The notes under the pieces are model-generated. The model saw nothing but the letters and a program-made list of their open reading frames with translations, was not told the origin of the DNA and searched no databases. From CBDDEH01 sp965226865 (GTDB taxonomy: Bacteria; Chloroflexota; Dehalococcoidia; Lucifugimonadales; JAGWBF01), in the NCBI GenBank assembly GCA_965226865.1, contig CBDDEH010000003.1:1-64000 (forward strand): DNA of 64,000 nt, written 5' to 3'. Every line of letters begins with the position of its first letter. The stretch's first letter is position 1. This document shows, in pieces, positions 1-7,369 of the stretch. The translations under genes were made by a program, and so were the position numbers.

Positions 1-78
1 GACCCAGAAGGCAGCCCAGCTGATCTTGAGCAGTTGATACGCTACCTCGTTGGTGAAGAGGTGGACGACGAGCCGTGA
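1..78 (+). CDS. C-terminal end of an upstream gene (partial)
   Basis: Only the last 25 codons of a gene entering from the left are visible, in frame 1, ending with TGA at 76-78. The residues are acidic (several Asp and Glu near the end) and show no recognisable motif. The stop overlaps the GTG start of the next gene by four bases, which suggests translational coupling and a shared operon. The function cannot be judged from this piece. Confidence 0.6.
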   Translation, partial: DPEGSPADLEQLIRYLVGEEVDDEP

Positions 79-1028
79 ATGTCTCATCCGAGTGGTTCAC
101 CGCACCTAGAGTCAGACGTCTTCAGCGTCTAGTTCATCTCCTGCCGCCAAGGCCACCCGGAATTGGAGTCAGCCAGCTGGCGAAGACACTTAGGCCGCAG
201 ATTGATAGCCCTCCTGGCGAGATTCCACAGCTAGTCCATGTCCTAGCTGGACTCGGCCTCTTGCACGTCGATTCTGATCGATACTACCTCTCAAGGAAGG
301 GTCGGCGTGCCGCTACGCTGTCTGAAGACAGAGCTCGGAGGAAACTCGCAGAACTTCTCATCCAGTCGGGGCTCCTGCACGAACAAGTGCGGCAAGTCAT
401 TGAAGCATCAACAATGGACGGCGAAGGAATGGCTCGATCGAGGGTCGGACAATTGCGACATTCGGCCCCTCAACTTCTGGGACTGTTACGGGCGTGGCCG
501 AACATCGTTGGACCATCATTCGTCACGATTCCGCCCGATCTGTTTGCTTTGATCGACGCGCCGTGGAGCCTTGTTCCGTCGCCCAGCGAGAAGGAGGGCA
601 TTAGGGTGGCTGTCGGACATCGAGCAGAAGCGTACAGCTTCTATCTACTCCGGCTTGAGTCCAGCTGCCCGACCTCGGTGGTGTGGGTTGCAAGAGATGA
701 TCAGGGGCTTGGCTATGACATTGAGGACAGCTCGGCCGGTTGGGTACGTCGTGTCGAAGTAAAGGGCAGTCAGGGCAAGGATGTTCGGTTCTTGCTGACA
801 GCTCATGAACACGATGTCGCGCACCAAGACTCAAGAAGCTATGAGGTGCACTTTTGGGGAGAAATCAATCTCAATCGCAGCCCGGACGTTGAATTCAGCA
901 AGTTGAGGGAGCGCGGGTTCCCCCTGAGATTCCAAGATCTCGCTGCTCATTTGGCTGATGAGAGACTCCAGGCAATACCCGCTAGGTACCTAGTTACACG
1001 TGGGGCTGGTTCCTTGGCCCATTCCTAA
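75..1028 (+). CDS. DUF3883 (NOV C-terminal-like) domain protein
   Basis: The protein has 317 residues. The first 100 or so look like a winged helix. Residues 172-300 match the DUF3883 pattern: an AEAY helix near 183-186, GLGYDIE at 211-217, VEVKG at 228-231 and a hydrophobic strand with TAHEHDVA after it. DUF3883 has a restriction-endonuclease-like fold, and the D215...E228-x-K230 spacing fits a PD-(D/E)xK core, so a nuclease or DNA-binding role is plausible but inferred. The family is common in anti-phage and restriction islands. The GTG start overlaps the upstream TGA, which indicates coupling to the partial gene before it. The substrate is unknown. Confidence 0.75.
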   Translation: MNVSSEWFTAPRVRRLQRLVHLLPPRPPGIGVSQLAKTLRPQIDSPPGEIPQLVHVLAGLGLLHVDSDRYYLSRKGRRAATLSEDRARRKLAELLIQSGLLHEQVRQVIEASTMDGEGMARSRVGQLRHSAPQLLGLLRAWPNIVGPSFVTIPPDLFALIDAPWSLVPSPSEKEGIRVAVGHRAEAYSFYLLRLESSCPTSVVWVARDDQGLGYDIEDSSAGWVRRVEVKGSQGKDVRFLLTAHEHDVAHQDSRSYEVHFWGEINLNRSPDVEFSKLRERGFPLRFQDLAAHLADERLQAIPARYLVTRGAGSLAHS

Positions 1029-1062
1029 CTCTGAGCACATTGCCTGTCAAGGAGGATGGAAA

Positions 1063-1281
1063 GTGAACGACGTCTACGAATTTCCTGGGTCCGATCGCGT
1101 TCTGGAGATCGACTCAGATGGAGCATGGCACATTGGCCCCGGCCGAGGGCAGGTCTATATCTCTCCCGGCCCTGGGCAGGTGATAGTCCATCCGGGACAG
1201 GGCCAGGTGATCGTTGTACCTGGCCAAGGGCAAGTAATAGTGGAAAAGGGTGGCGAGGGTCAAGTAGTCTTGCGCAAGTGA
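1063..1281 (+). CDS. small tandem-repeat protein (GxGQVxV repeats)
   Basis: The product is 72 residues. I chose GTG at 1063 because an AAGGAGG site ends 6 bases upstream; longer starts in this frame run into the previous gene. After about 25 leader residues the protein consists of five nine-residue units on the pattern G-x-G-Q-V-x-V-x-P, ending in a basic LRK tail. The DNA repeat period is 27 bp. Regular Gly-Gln-Val repeats of this length suggest stacked beta turns, but no family is recognised. It lies 34 bp downstream of the DUF3883 gene on the same strand, so it may belong to that transcript. Confidence 0.6.
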   Translation: MNDVYEFPGSDRVLEIDSDGAWHIGPGRGQVYISPGPGQVIVHPGQGQVIVVPGQGQVIVEKGGEGQVVLRK

Positions 1282-1363
1282 ATAGTTGACGCCCGTCCGT
1301 GTCGTCGCCTAGCCGAATCGAAGGTGTTCTGTAGAGAGGCCGGGCATTACAGACTCACAGAGC

Positions 1364-1432
1364 CCCCAACCACATCTCGAAGATGGTTCTGTCTACCGTC
1401 AAAATAGGCCCGCTTGCGGGGGATCGAACTAC
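1364..1432 (+). repeat. dispersed repeat R1, partial, with tRNA-3'-end-like tract
   Basis: The core, with the motif GAAGATGGTTCTGTCTACCG, recurs with small changes near 7501, 7590, 22805 (reverse), 22865 (reverse) and 29820. It is followed by AGGCCCGCTTGCGGGGGATC, which read on the minus strand resembles a tRNA T-arm and acceptor end. No complete tRNA cloverleaf can be built, so I treat it as an integration scar. Confidence 0.55.
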
Positions 1433-1477
1433 ACGCCATACACTGAACTACCTTCCTAGTCAGCTGCCTCCTAGTTC

Positions 1478-1515
1478 GACCGCCCACGAATACTTGAGTT
1501 TTCCGTTGCTATTGA
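1478..1515 (-). repeat. recombinase 3'-tail repeat R2, copy a
   Basis: Read on the minus strand this resembles the coding tail of a serine-recombinase subfamily, giving residues like TPKTxVLxGG. It sits at the truncated end of the recombinase fragment 1509-1772. Other copies lie at 12661-12700, 13489-13529, 22656-22690 and 47442-47478. Confidence 0.5.
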
Positions 1516-1772
1516 GTCCGTCGGATGAGGACCTCTCCGAACGCGGCCTCGGGCAATCTGGCCTCGTCGATCATCTTGTTGAACTCGGGCCTGTCGTCGA
1601 CGCGCCCGCTCTTCGCCTCGTCCACGTACTCGCGGACGACCACGTAGCCGTTCTTGTCAGCATGGTCTCTCAGCGCCCGAAGCTGAGCGGCCACAGAGAG
1701 GTCCACGTCCTGGCGGTCGCTGGATACCCTGGCGTAGGGTGCCCCTGGCGTGGGTTCGCGTCGTTCACTCAT
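1509..1772 (-). pseudogene. serine recombinase, N-terminal fragment
   Basis: Eighty-seven residues match the start of the resolvase catalytic domain of the intact recombinase at 53668-55488: YARVSSDRQDVDLSVAAQLR with the nucleophilic Ser, then a GYVVVREYVDEAKSGR segment. The frame then breaks at the repeat at 1478-1515, so the rest of the catalytic domain, the recombinase domain and the zinc ribbon are missing. An internal deletion that joined the 5' end of a recombinase to a 3'-tail repeat is the simplest explanation. It cannot be active. Confidence 0.8.
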
Positions 1773-1838
1773 CTGCGCGTCTTCTTATTGGTTCCTACTA
1801 ACAATCGTAGGTCAAGGCACAAGCCCTACGAACACTGC

Positions 1839-2231
1839 TTACTGAGTCCTCTGGTTGCGGAACCAGTCATTGAATTGCGCCCACTGTTGCCGCCTCTGCT
1901 CCGATTCTTGTTGAGCTCTCCGCTGCTGTTGCTCTCGAATGTCCTGCTGCTGCCTCTCCCACTCTTGTTGTTCTCGTAGCCATTGCTGGTCCCGGTTGAC
2001 GAAGTAACACCCGGACTCTTGGCACTTGCCTGGGTAGAAACACTCCCGGTCTTGCCTATTGGGGCACATTACCCTTTGGGCTTCCTCCAGACACGCAGGG
2101 CATTGATTAGTCCTTCTATAGTCGAGATACTCGCCGTGGGTCATGCAGTAGCGGGTAGCACAGCTGTCGCAGGGTCCGTAATGCTGCCGCTCATTTCTGA
2201 AGAGATTGAACCTGTCGTGAAAGGGGTCCAT
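1839..2231 (-). CDS. cysteine-rich protein with Gln/Arg-rich tail
   Basis: The product is 130 residues. The first 75 contain about ten Cys, including CDSC, CPAC, a CPN and a CxxxGC pair with nearby His, as in a small two-site zinc-binding module. Residues 80-130 are almost entirely Gln, Glu, Arg and Trp and should form a long helix or coiled coil. No named family is recognised. It lies upstream of, and on the same strand as, the recombinase remnant at 1509-1772. A nucleic-acid or protein-binding adaptor is possible but is a guess. Confidence 0.5.
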   Translation of the reverse strand: MDPFHDRFNLFRNERQHYGPCDSCATRYCMTHGEYLDYRRTNQCPACLEEAQRVMCPNRQDRECFYPGKCQESGCYFVNRDQQWLREQQEWERQQQDIREQQQRRAQQESEQRRQQWAQFNDWFRNQRTQ

Positions 2232-2722
2232 GCGATATGGGTCTTCGCCTACATGTTCTTTGTTGTCGGCGGCAGACTGATCGTATCCGTGTACCGGATT
2301 GACGGCGGCCGAAGACGATGAGGAACGGGGCGGCCGCAGCTCTATTTCGAGGTCACGGAGTGAAGCGAGCGCGGTGTACTACCTACCGTCCACCACACCC
2401 CTAAGGTGAACCTTTTTTACCCCCGGTTGCTAATCCCCCGACGTGACTCTCTACGGGGCGGACCTCAGAAGAGCAATCTTGTGGGGCGCAGGAGGCGATA
2501 TGCGTCCGAGCTGCGGCGCAACTGGCGAAGGACAGCCCGGCTCGTCCAAAGTTTTTCTTGCGCCAAGCCTCATGTCAGCTACAGCAAGACTAGAAGGGAG
2601 ACCGCGAGTCAGGAGTATTCGTGAGCCCTAGATCAGCGGGCGCGACTAGAGACAAGCAATTGAAATGGAGCCAAAGGATTGACGGAACCCAGCTAGACTG
2701 CTATTATTAGCTCAAGTTCTTC
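2232..2722. other. no convincing gene
   Basis: Short open frames exist on both strands but none has a ribosome-binding site or a recognisable product. A CTACCGTCCACCAC string near 2385 faintly recalls the dispersed R1 repeat. Confidence 0.4.
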
Positions 2723-2775
2723 CCCGCCCGCTGGATGGTGGCCTAGGTCATCGTCCCTGGGCGGGTGTTTTTTTG
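2723..2775 (+). terminator. rho-independent terminator-like hairpin
   Basis: CCCGCCC at 2723-2729 pairs with GGGCGGG at 2759-2765. An inner GGA/TCC pairing strengthens the stem, and TG plus seven T follow. No clear gene ends just upstream on this strand, so it may be left over from a lost gene, or it may insulate the NYN promoter downstream. Confidence 0.55.
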
Positions 2776-2925
2776 TTCACGCCATCGTATTCATCGACTA
2801 CCCTTTGGCCTAGTTCCTGTCTTTCCGAGCTCCTGGATGCCTTCTGGTCGAGCTTCGACGTCGCGTAAGGGCACCGCGTCGTCCCATCGACACGGAGATG
2901 GTCGGCAGTGCTTAGCGGCGTGTGT

Positions 2926-2966
2926 CACGGACTTCACTTGCATTCGTGAAGTCCGTGTGGTAGTAT
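2926..2966 (+). promoter_or_regulatory. promoter with central operator dyad, upstream of NYN gene
   Basis: CACGGACTTCAC (2926-2937) and GTGAAGTCCGTG (2946-2957) form a perfect 12-bp dyad. It overlaps a TTGCAT (2938-2943), 17-bp spacer, TAGTAT (2961-2966) promoter. The dyad centre falls at the left part of the promoter spacer, a position suited to a repressor. The same layout is found at 3627-3667 upstream of the ubiquitin-like operon. Transcription would begin almost at the ATG at 2974. Confidence 0.7.
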
Positions 2967-2973
2967 TGTGCTC

Positions 2974-3564
2974 ATGGACACCCGCACCATCGTCTTAATC
3001 GACGGTCAGAACTTATACCACCTGGCGCGGAAGGCTTGGGCCTCCGGCCCGAAGTCCCCGTATGGCTGGCCGAGCTACGACGTTGAGAAGCTGGCACAAG
3101 CCTTGGTGTCCAGGGTACCTGGGCGAACCCTCGCGGAGATCCGGTTCTACACAGGGGTGCCTGACCCAGCCATGGGCGCTTCAGAGTTCTGGCACGGGTT
3201 CTGGTCGAACAAGATCAGGTATCTGAAGAGCCGAGGGATTTACGTCTACAGGGGAAGAGTGAACTCTGGAAGACAGAAGAAGGGCGTGGATGTCAGCCTA
3301 GCCCTAGACCTTGTGCAGGCGACCCACGACGAAAGGTATGAAGTCGCCATCATCGTGAGCCAGGACTCTGACTTCGGACCTGCGGTACGTCTGGCTAAGC
3401 AGATCGCGAAGGCGCAGGGTAGGTCGCTTGCATTTGAGTCATGCTTCCCGTTCGGTCCTGGCCTTTCGCAGAGAGGGGTTCCGGGTACAACCTGGATTCA
3501 CATTGACCAGGCGACCTACGACAGCTGCCACGATCCCACGGACTACCGCCCAAGGAGGAAGTGA
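2974..3564 (+). CDS. NYN-domain (PIN-like) ribonuclease
   Basis: The protein has 196 residues. VLIDGQN (D10) at the N terminus, RFYTGVPDP near 57-65, KGVDVSLALDL with D106 and D112, and VSQDSDF with D131 and D133 are the acidic metal-binding signature of NYN/LabA-like nucleases, a PIN-fold family that cuts RNA. ATG at 2974 is preferred to GTG at 2968 because the promoter places the transcript start at about 2973, giving a nearly leaderless mRNA with no Shine-Dalgarno site. It sits directly before the ubiquitin-like operon and shares its operator-type promoter, so it may be a co-regulated effector. That link is inferred. Confidence 0.88.
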   Translation: MDTRTIVLIDGQNLYHLARKAWASGPKSPYGWPSYDVEKLAQALVSRVPGRTLAEIRFYTGVPDPAMGASEFWHGFWSNKIRYLKSRGIYVYRGRVNSGRQKKGVDVSLALDLVQATHDERYEVAIIVSQDSDFGPAVRLAKQIAKAQGRSLAFESCFPFGPGLSQRGVPGTTWIHIDQATYDSCHDPTDYRPRRK

Positions 3565-3626
3565 TCGGTCACAGATCGGCGAGCCGTTCAAGGAGGCATG
3601 CGCGTGGAGTGGTATCAGACCATACT

Positions 3627-3667
3627 CACTAACTTCACTTGTTTGTATGAAGCTAGTGTGATAAGCT
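3627..3667 (+). promoter_or_regulatory. promoter with operator dyad, upstream of ubiquitin-like operon
   Basis: CACTAACTTCA (3627-3637) and TGAAGCTAGTG (3648-3658) form a dyad with one mismatch. TTGTTT (3639-3644), a 17-bp spacer and TAAGCT (3662-3667) give the promoter. When aligned on ACTTCACTTG it matches 2926-2966 base for base in layout. The outer arm bases differ from that copy (GG/CC there, TA/TA here) but stay complementary, so symmetry has been kept. An AGGAGG follows at 3681-3686. Confidence 0.7.
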
Positions 3668-3690
3668 TAGCCAAAAGGAAAGGAGGCTAA

Positions 3691-3960
3691 ATGATGGCCG
3701 ATGCAAAGAAGACCGAGGTTACGGTAATTGTGAACGGGCAACCCACTGTGGTCTTTGCCATCGAGGACCAGCCCCTCGGCAATATCATTCCTGACGCGCT
3801 GAGGCAGACTGGAAACTCGGGCCAGCCCCCGGAGAATTGGGAGCTCCGGGACGCTCAAGGGAACCTGCTGGACCCAGACAAGAATTATGGGGACTATGCG
3901 TTCCCGGAAAAAGTTCGCCTCTTCTTGAACCTTAAGGCGGGGGTCGGGGGCAGTGGTTAA
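3691..3960 (+). CDS. ubiquitin-like modifier (DUF2604-type Ubl)
   Basis: The product is 89 residues (88 if the second ATG at 3694, better spaced from AGGAGG, is used). A beta-grasp pattern is visible: TVIVNGQP strand, AIEDQPL, a helix with DALRQTGN, then WELRDAQGNLLD and a C-terminal LFLNLKAGVGGSG. This matches DUF2604 ubiquitin-like proteins of bacterial conjugation operons. The di-glycine is followed by Ser-Gly, so the JAB peptidase encoded downstream could trim the tail to expose GG. First gene of a four-gene operon; its stop overlaps the E2 start by eight bases. The modified target is unknown. Confidence 0.85.
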   Translation: MMADAKKTEVTVIVNGQPTVVFAIEDQPLGNIIPDALRQTGNSGQPPENWELRDAQGNLLDPDKNYGDYAFPEKVRLFLNLKAGVGGSG

Positions 3961-4564
3961 GGCGACCGAACAGTATGTGGACCCCTCGGTGTCCCGCACA
4001 AAGTTCGAGCGGGAGATTGACGATTACCGCGCCCTTGAGTCGGACTATCGAGCCCGCGGTTGGTTCTTAGTAAAGGCGGAGTGGCCAGTGGTGGTGGTGG
4101 TTCTGGCTTCGAATCAGACAAAGCCGCCAGCTATAGTGGCCGCTGTCCAGTTCGACTACAGTAACTACGACGCTGAACCGCCTTCCGTTCGTTTCATCGA
4201 CCCTTTCTCCGGTCGGTTGCTTCCGTTCAACGAGCTACCAACCCGTCTCCCTCGCGGGGTTCCCGGACAGGAGATGCCCATGCCTGTTCTCGGCGGCCCC
4301 AAGGTTCAGGTCATGATGGCACAAGATTTGGTGCAGGCCCATTCCCTTGAAGGCATACCCTTCCTCTGCGTTCCCGGGGTTAAGGAGTACCACGACCATC
4401 CTGGCCACTCCGGTGACCCGTGGGAGGTACACAGATCCGCAGGGGAAGGCCGGCTGGTTCGCCTGCTGGGGGTGATCTCCAAATATGGCCTAGAGCCGAT
4501 CAAGGGCTTCAACGTCAATCTGGTACCACAGGTTACCTTTGCCGTTCCGGAGCTTCCTCAGTGA
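3953..4564 (+). CDS. E2-like ubiquitin-conjugating enzyme
   Basis: The protein has 203 residues starting at GTG 3953, inside the end of the Ubl gene. The C-terminal half has the bacterial E2 signature LCVPGVKEYH-x-HP-x-HSGDPW, with Cys139 as the likely thioester cysteine and His147, His149 and His152 around it. This places it in the bacterial E2 group found with DUF2604 Ubls. It would accept the Ubl from the E1 encoded by the last gene of the operon. No RING-type E3 gene is seen, so the E2 may act directly on targets, as in Bil-type systems. The GTG of the JAB gene overlaps its TGA. Confidence 0.85.
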   Translation: MVKATEQYVDPSVSRTKFEREIDDYRALESDYRARGWFLVKAEWPVVVVVLASNQTKPPAIVAAVQFDYSNYDAEPPSVRFIDPFSGRLLPFNELPTRLPRGVPGQEMPMPVLGGPKVQVMMAQDLVQAHSLEGIPFLCVPGVKEYHDHPGHSGDPWEVHRSAGEGRLVRLLGVISKYGLEPIKGFNVNLVPQVTFAVPELPQ

Positions 4565-5052
4565 CCCTACGAGGCATACGGCGGTTTCGAGTCAGAGCAA
4601 GCGCCATACGTGAAACCGTGGAGGCAATTCGCTCGGCAGGACGGGAGGGCTACGAGTTATTCGTAATATGGTCGGGCACAAGCGATTGCGACGTGTTTAC
4701 TGTCGCCAAGGTCCACATCCCTGACCAAGTTTCCTACAAACTCGACGCGGGACTCTGCGTGAAGATCGACGGATCCGAGCTCCACCGGTTGAATGTTTGG
4801 CTCTACGAGGCCCAACAGGTCATAGGTGTACAGGTGCACAGTCACCCCTTTGATGCCTACCACTCAGATACTGACAACACGTATCCAGTCGCCACACTGG
4901 ACGGCAGTTTGTCCATCGTCCTCCCCTACTTTGGCCGGGACGTCTGGGAGTCAAGTGATATCGCAGTATACCGCCTCGGGCGATACGGCTGGGTCGCACT
5001 AGACGGCCACCTGAGCGATCTGATTGAGGTGATGGGTGATGGCGTTAGCTGA
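4561..5052 (+). CDS. JAB/JAMM metalloprotease (deubiquitinase-like)
   Basis: GTG 4561 gives 163 residues and overlaps the E2 stop by four bases; the open frame continues upstream but lies inside the E2 gene. The metal-binding motif HSHPFDAYHSDTD reads H-x-H-P-x5-S-x2-D, the variant spacing common in bacterial JABs, and an upstream Glu in the GREGYE region can supply the catalytic acid. JAB peptidases process Ubl precursors or remove Ubl from targets; the GGSG tail of the Ubl here fits precursor processing. The next gene starts inside its last codons. Confidence 0.85.
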   Translation: MTLRGIRRFRVRASAIRETVEAIRSAGREGYELFVIWSGTSDCDVFTVAKVHIPDQVSYKLDAGLCVKIDGSELHRLNVWLYEAQQVIGVQVHSHPFDAYHSDTDNTYPVATLDGSLSIVLPYFGRDVWESSDIAVYRLGRYGWVALDGHLSDLIEVMGDGVS

Positions 5053-6577
5053 CTATTACCCTCGCGACGCCCTAGCCATTTCGCAAGTGCTCCAAGGGTT
5101 TGACTCCGACACCTTCAACGAAAAACTAGAAGGCGTCCGGGTGGCTATCGCATTCGGTGAGGAGGCAGTTACCAGCCGAGATGGGCGCGAACTCCTTGAC
5201 CTCTCTGTCAGGTTAGCGGCTCGCCTGTACCCGAGCCTGACGTTTTTGACCGTTCCTGCCGGCGAAGGGTTCGCCGAGGAGTTGACGGCGTTGGCGACTC
5301 GGGTCAACCCAAACATCGAGAACCCTAAGCCGGGCATTGTCGATATTGCTCTCTCTGTCGGTGTGAAGGCACCGGCTGTCGACGCACCAACCATATATGC
5401 AGGATGTGAGGGTTGGGCGGCCATGGTTGGCACCGAGGGTCCCTACAATACCAGCGACCAGGGCAACCCCTTTGGAGCCGGCTTTGCCGCCTGCCTGGCT
5501 GCAGCCAACTTGTTCCGCTTCCTCTTCCTCCCCGACGGCACGGACCTGCTGGATGCCGACATCAGCTTCCCTCCCGACGCAGGCTCCTTCCCAGGGCTTG
5601 CGGCATCGTCAGTGACTGATCCTCTGGTATTGGTCGGGGTTGGAGCAGTCGGTAACAGCACCGCCTGGGCCCTAGCTCGTACGCCGCTCATTGGTGAGAT
5701 TCACCTGGTCGACCCTCAAGTCGTCGAACTTAGTAATCTCCAGCGCTACAGCCTTTGTGTACGGAGCGACGAAGGAGGCGCTAAAGTTGATGTCGGGGAG
5801 AAGGAGTTTAGGGGTCCGCTAAAAGCAATTCCTCATCGAGGCACGTGGGCTGCCTTCCTTGAGGCCAACGGCTACAGGTGGGAACGCATTCTGGTTGCAC
5901 TCGATTCCGCCCATGACAGGCGAGCCGTGCAAGGAAGTCTGCCACGTTGGATCGCTAACGCATGGACCCAAGTGGGCGATCTTGGTGCGTCCTCTCATTC
6001 TTTCTTAGGTCAGGACGCCTGCCTCGCATGCCTCTACCTGCCAACACAGAAATCCAAGAGCCAGGACCAAATTGTCGCTGAGGGGCTTAAGATCCCTCAA
6101 TTCCAAAATCAGGTCCGCTTTCTCCTCGGGAACGGCCAGGCAACTGGTAGGGAAATCTGTGACGCGGTAGCTACGGCTTGGGGCATTCCAGTCGAAAAGC
6201 TCAATCCTTACGTGGCGAGACCGATACGTGAACTTTGGGTGGAGGGCATTTGTGGCGGCGGCATCATTCCTCTGGGGGAGGCCGGACCAGCCCCGAGGGA
6301 GCTGCAAGTTCCACTCGCATTCCAGTCGGCTCTGGCCGGTTTGCTGTTGGCAGCTGAAACGATATCCGACGTCTTGGTCGACGGGGCTCGATGCAAGACC
6401 TTGGTGCGCCGGATGGATGTCCTGCGTCCCCTTGGCGACTCCTCACCCCAACCGGCACTCAAGGCAGGAACGGGTAATTGTATCTGTGAGGACCCCGACT
6501 TTGTTGCCGCCTATCGAGCAAAATATGGGACAGGAGCAGAAACTCATGCCGGCGTTGGGTTAGGTGAAGTGGATTGA
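5039..6577 (+). CDS. E1-like ubiquitin-activating enzyme (ThiF fold)
   Basis: ATG 5039 follows GAGGTG by seven bases (GTG 5036 is an alternative) and gives about 512 residues. Residues 201-206 are GVGAVG, followed by D226 in a VDP motif and NLQR at 234-237, the ATP-adenylating core of the ThiF/E1 family. CLAC at 329-332 is a candidate for the catalytic cysteine or a zinc knuckle, with a second CIC near the C terminus. The first 190 residues form an extra N-terminal domain with an NPFG motif, typical of E1s in Ubl-E2-JAB operons. It overlaps the JAB gene and completes the activation, conjugation and removal cycle. The order Ubl, E2, JAB, E1 is that of BilABCD, but sequence-level orthology was not tested. 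Confidence 0.88.
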   Translation: MALADYYPRDALAISQVLQGFDSDTFNEKLEGVRVAIAFGEEAVTSRDGRELLDLSVRLAARLYPSLTFLTVPAGEGFAEELTALATRVNPNIENPKPGIVDIALSVGVKAPAVDAPTIYAGCEGWAAMVGTEGPYNTSDQGNPFGAGFAACLAAANLFRFLFLPDGTDLLDADISFPPDAGSFPGLAASSVTDPLVLVGVGAVGNSTAWALARTPLIGEIHLVDPQVVELSNLQRYSLCVRSDEGGAKVDVGEKEFRGPLKAIPHRGTWAAFLEANGYRWERILVALDSAHDRRAVQGSLPRWIANAWTQVGDLGASSHSFLGQDACLACLYLPTQKSKSQDQIVAEGLKIPQFQNQVRFLLGNGQATGREICDAVATAWGIPVEKLNPYVARPIRELWVEGICGGGIIPLGEAGPAPRELQVPLAFQSALAGLLLAAETISDVLVDGARCKTLVRRMDVLRPLGDSSPQPALKAGTGNCICEDPDFVAAYRAKYGTGAETHAGVGLGEVD

Positions 6578-6657
6578 GTCGTCTACTCGAGCGGCTTGGG
6601 TGTCCGCATTCCCTAGACCATAGAGAGGCTATACCGCCCTATCAATTGACTTACCCT

Positions 6658-6685
6658 TTTGCACTACCTTCGCTTGCGTTATAAT
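6658..6685 (+). promoter_or_regulatory. sigma70-type promoter for the STAS-like gene
   Basis: TTTGCA (6658-6663), a 16-bp spacer and a perfect TATAAT (6680-6685). The expected transcript start near 6692 is only three bases before the ATG at 6695, and no Shine-Dalgarno site is present, so the mRNA is probably leaderless. Confidence 0.6.
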
Positions 6686-6694
6686 GTCGCCATC

Positions 6695-7369
6695 ATGAAT
6701 GAAGACCCTAAGGCATGGAGCATCTTCCTGTCGAAGCTGATCTGGGAGTCTTCTGGCGGCGATCAGGTAGATCCCCTGTTACTAAAGGATCGAGAGGTTG
6801 CGGCAAGCATCCGTGAGAGGATAGCTGCTCAGATCAACCTCTTTGATGGACCGCAGGTGGTTGTCTTGGACCTAGGGGGAAGCGCATTCACTCCCTCGGC
6901 CTTGCAAGAGCTAATCCTCCCACTGGCCCAGCGGATTCGAGGGGGAGAGCACGGAACAGTGCGCCTCGTCATCAGGACCGACGATCCAGGTATTGAGGAT
7001 TTCATTCGTTATATGGCGCAAGCACGCCAATTGCCGCTTTACCTTTCAAACTCGTCATCCAACTTCTTATGGGAGGGCACTCCAGCAGGCAACTTGACAA
7101 GTACGGAAAGGAGCAACCTAGACACTATTGTCGAGTTGGGAGGCCGGGTGACCGCGTCCAGACTAGCTGATGCCGAGAGCATAAAGCCGAGTGCTGCGAC
7201 AAACAGGTTGGCAAATCTGGACCGATCCGGTTATCTTATCCGACGGCCGCGTGGCCGACGTGAAGGTGATTTCTACATCGAGCCGCGGTCTTCAACAGCA
7301 CCTCCGCTGCAGGAAGGTCCACTCGTAGTTGGCGAGAGCAGCACCGGACCCGGTAGGCCTGTCTGGTAA
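6695..7369 (+). CDS. STAS-like (DUF4325-type) plus winged-helix regulator
   Basis: The product is 224 residues from ATG 6695. Residues 45-120 (VVVLDLGGSAFTPSALQELI, then RLVIRTDD and LPLYLS) look like a STAS-like DUF4325 domain. Residues 130-195 form a winged helix (ASRLADAESIKPSAATNRLANL-type recognition region, then a basic wing with RRPRGRR). It is separate from the ubiquitin-like operon, with its own promoter 117 bp downstream. The last ten or so codons and the stop are supplied by a dispersed repeat that begins near 7333, so the original C terminus may have been lost. A DNA-binding regulator is likely; its target is unknown. Confidence 0.6.
   Translation: MNEDPKAWSIFLSKLIWESSGGDQVDPLLLKDREVAASIRERIAAQINLFDGPQVVVLDLGGSAFTPSALQELILPLAQRIRGGEHGTVRLVIRTDDPGIEDFIRYMAQARQLPLYLSNSSSNFLWEGTPAGNLTSTERSNLDTIVELGGRVTASRLADAESIKPSAATNRLANLDRSGYLIRRPRGRREGDFYIEPRSSTAPPLQEGPLVVGESSTGPGRPVW

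Noticed and set aside
1383..1979. 198-codon plus-strand frame with Leu/Ser-rich tail
   Set aside because: Low-complexity leucine run is antisense to the Gln-rich tail of the minus-strand gene; the rest overlaps the recombinase remnant and repeats.
3598..3690. 30-codon frame starting after AAGGAGGC and covering the operator dyad
   Set aside because: The ribosome-binding site is only one base from the ATG, and the frame overlaps the promoter and dyad; the product has no motif.
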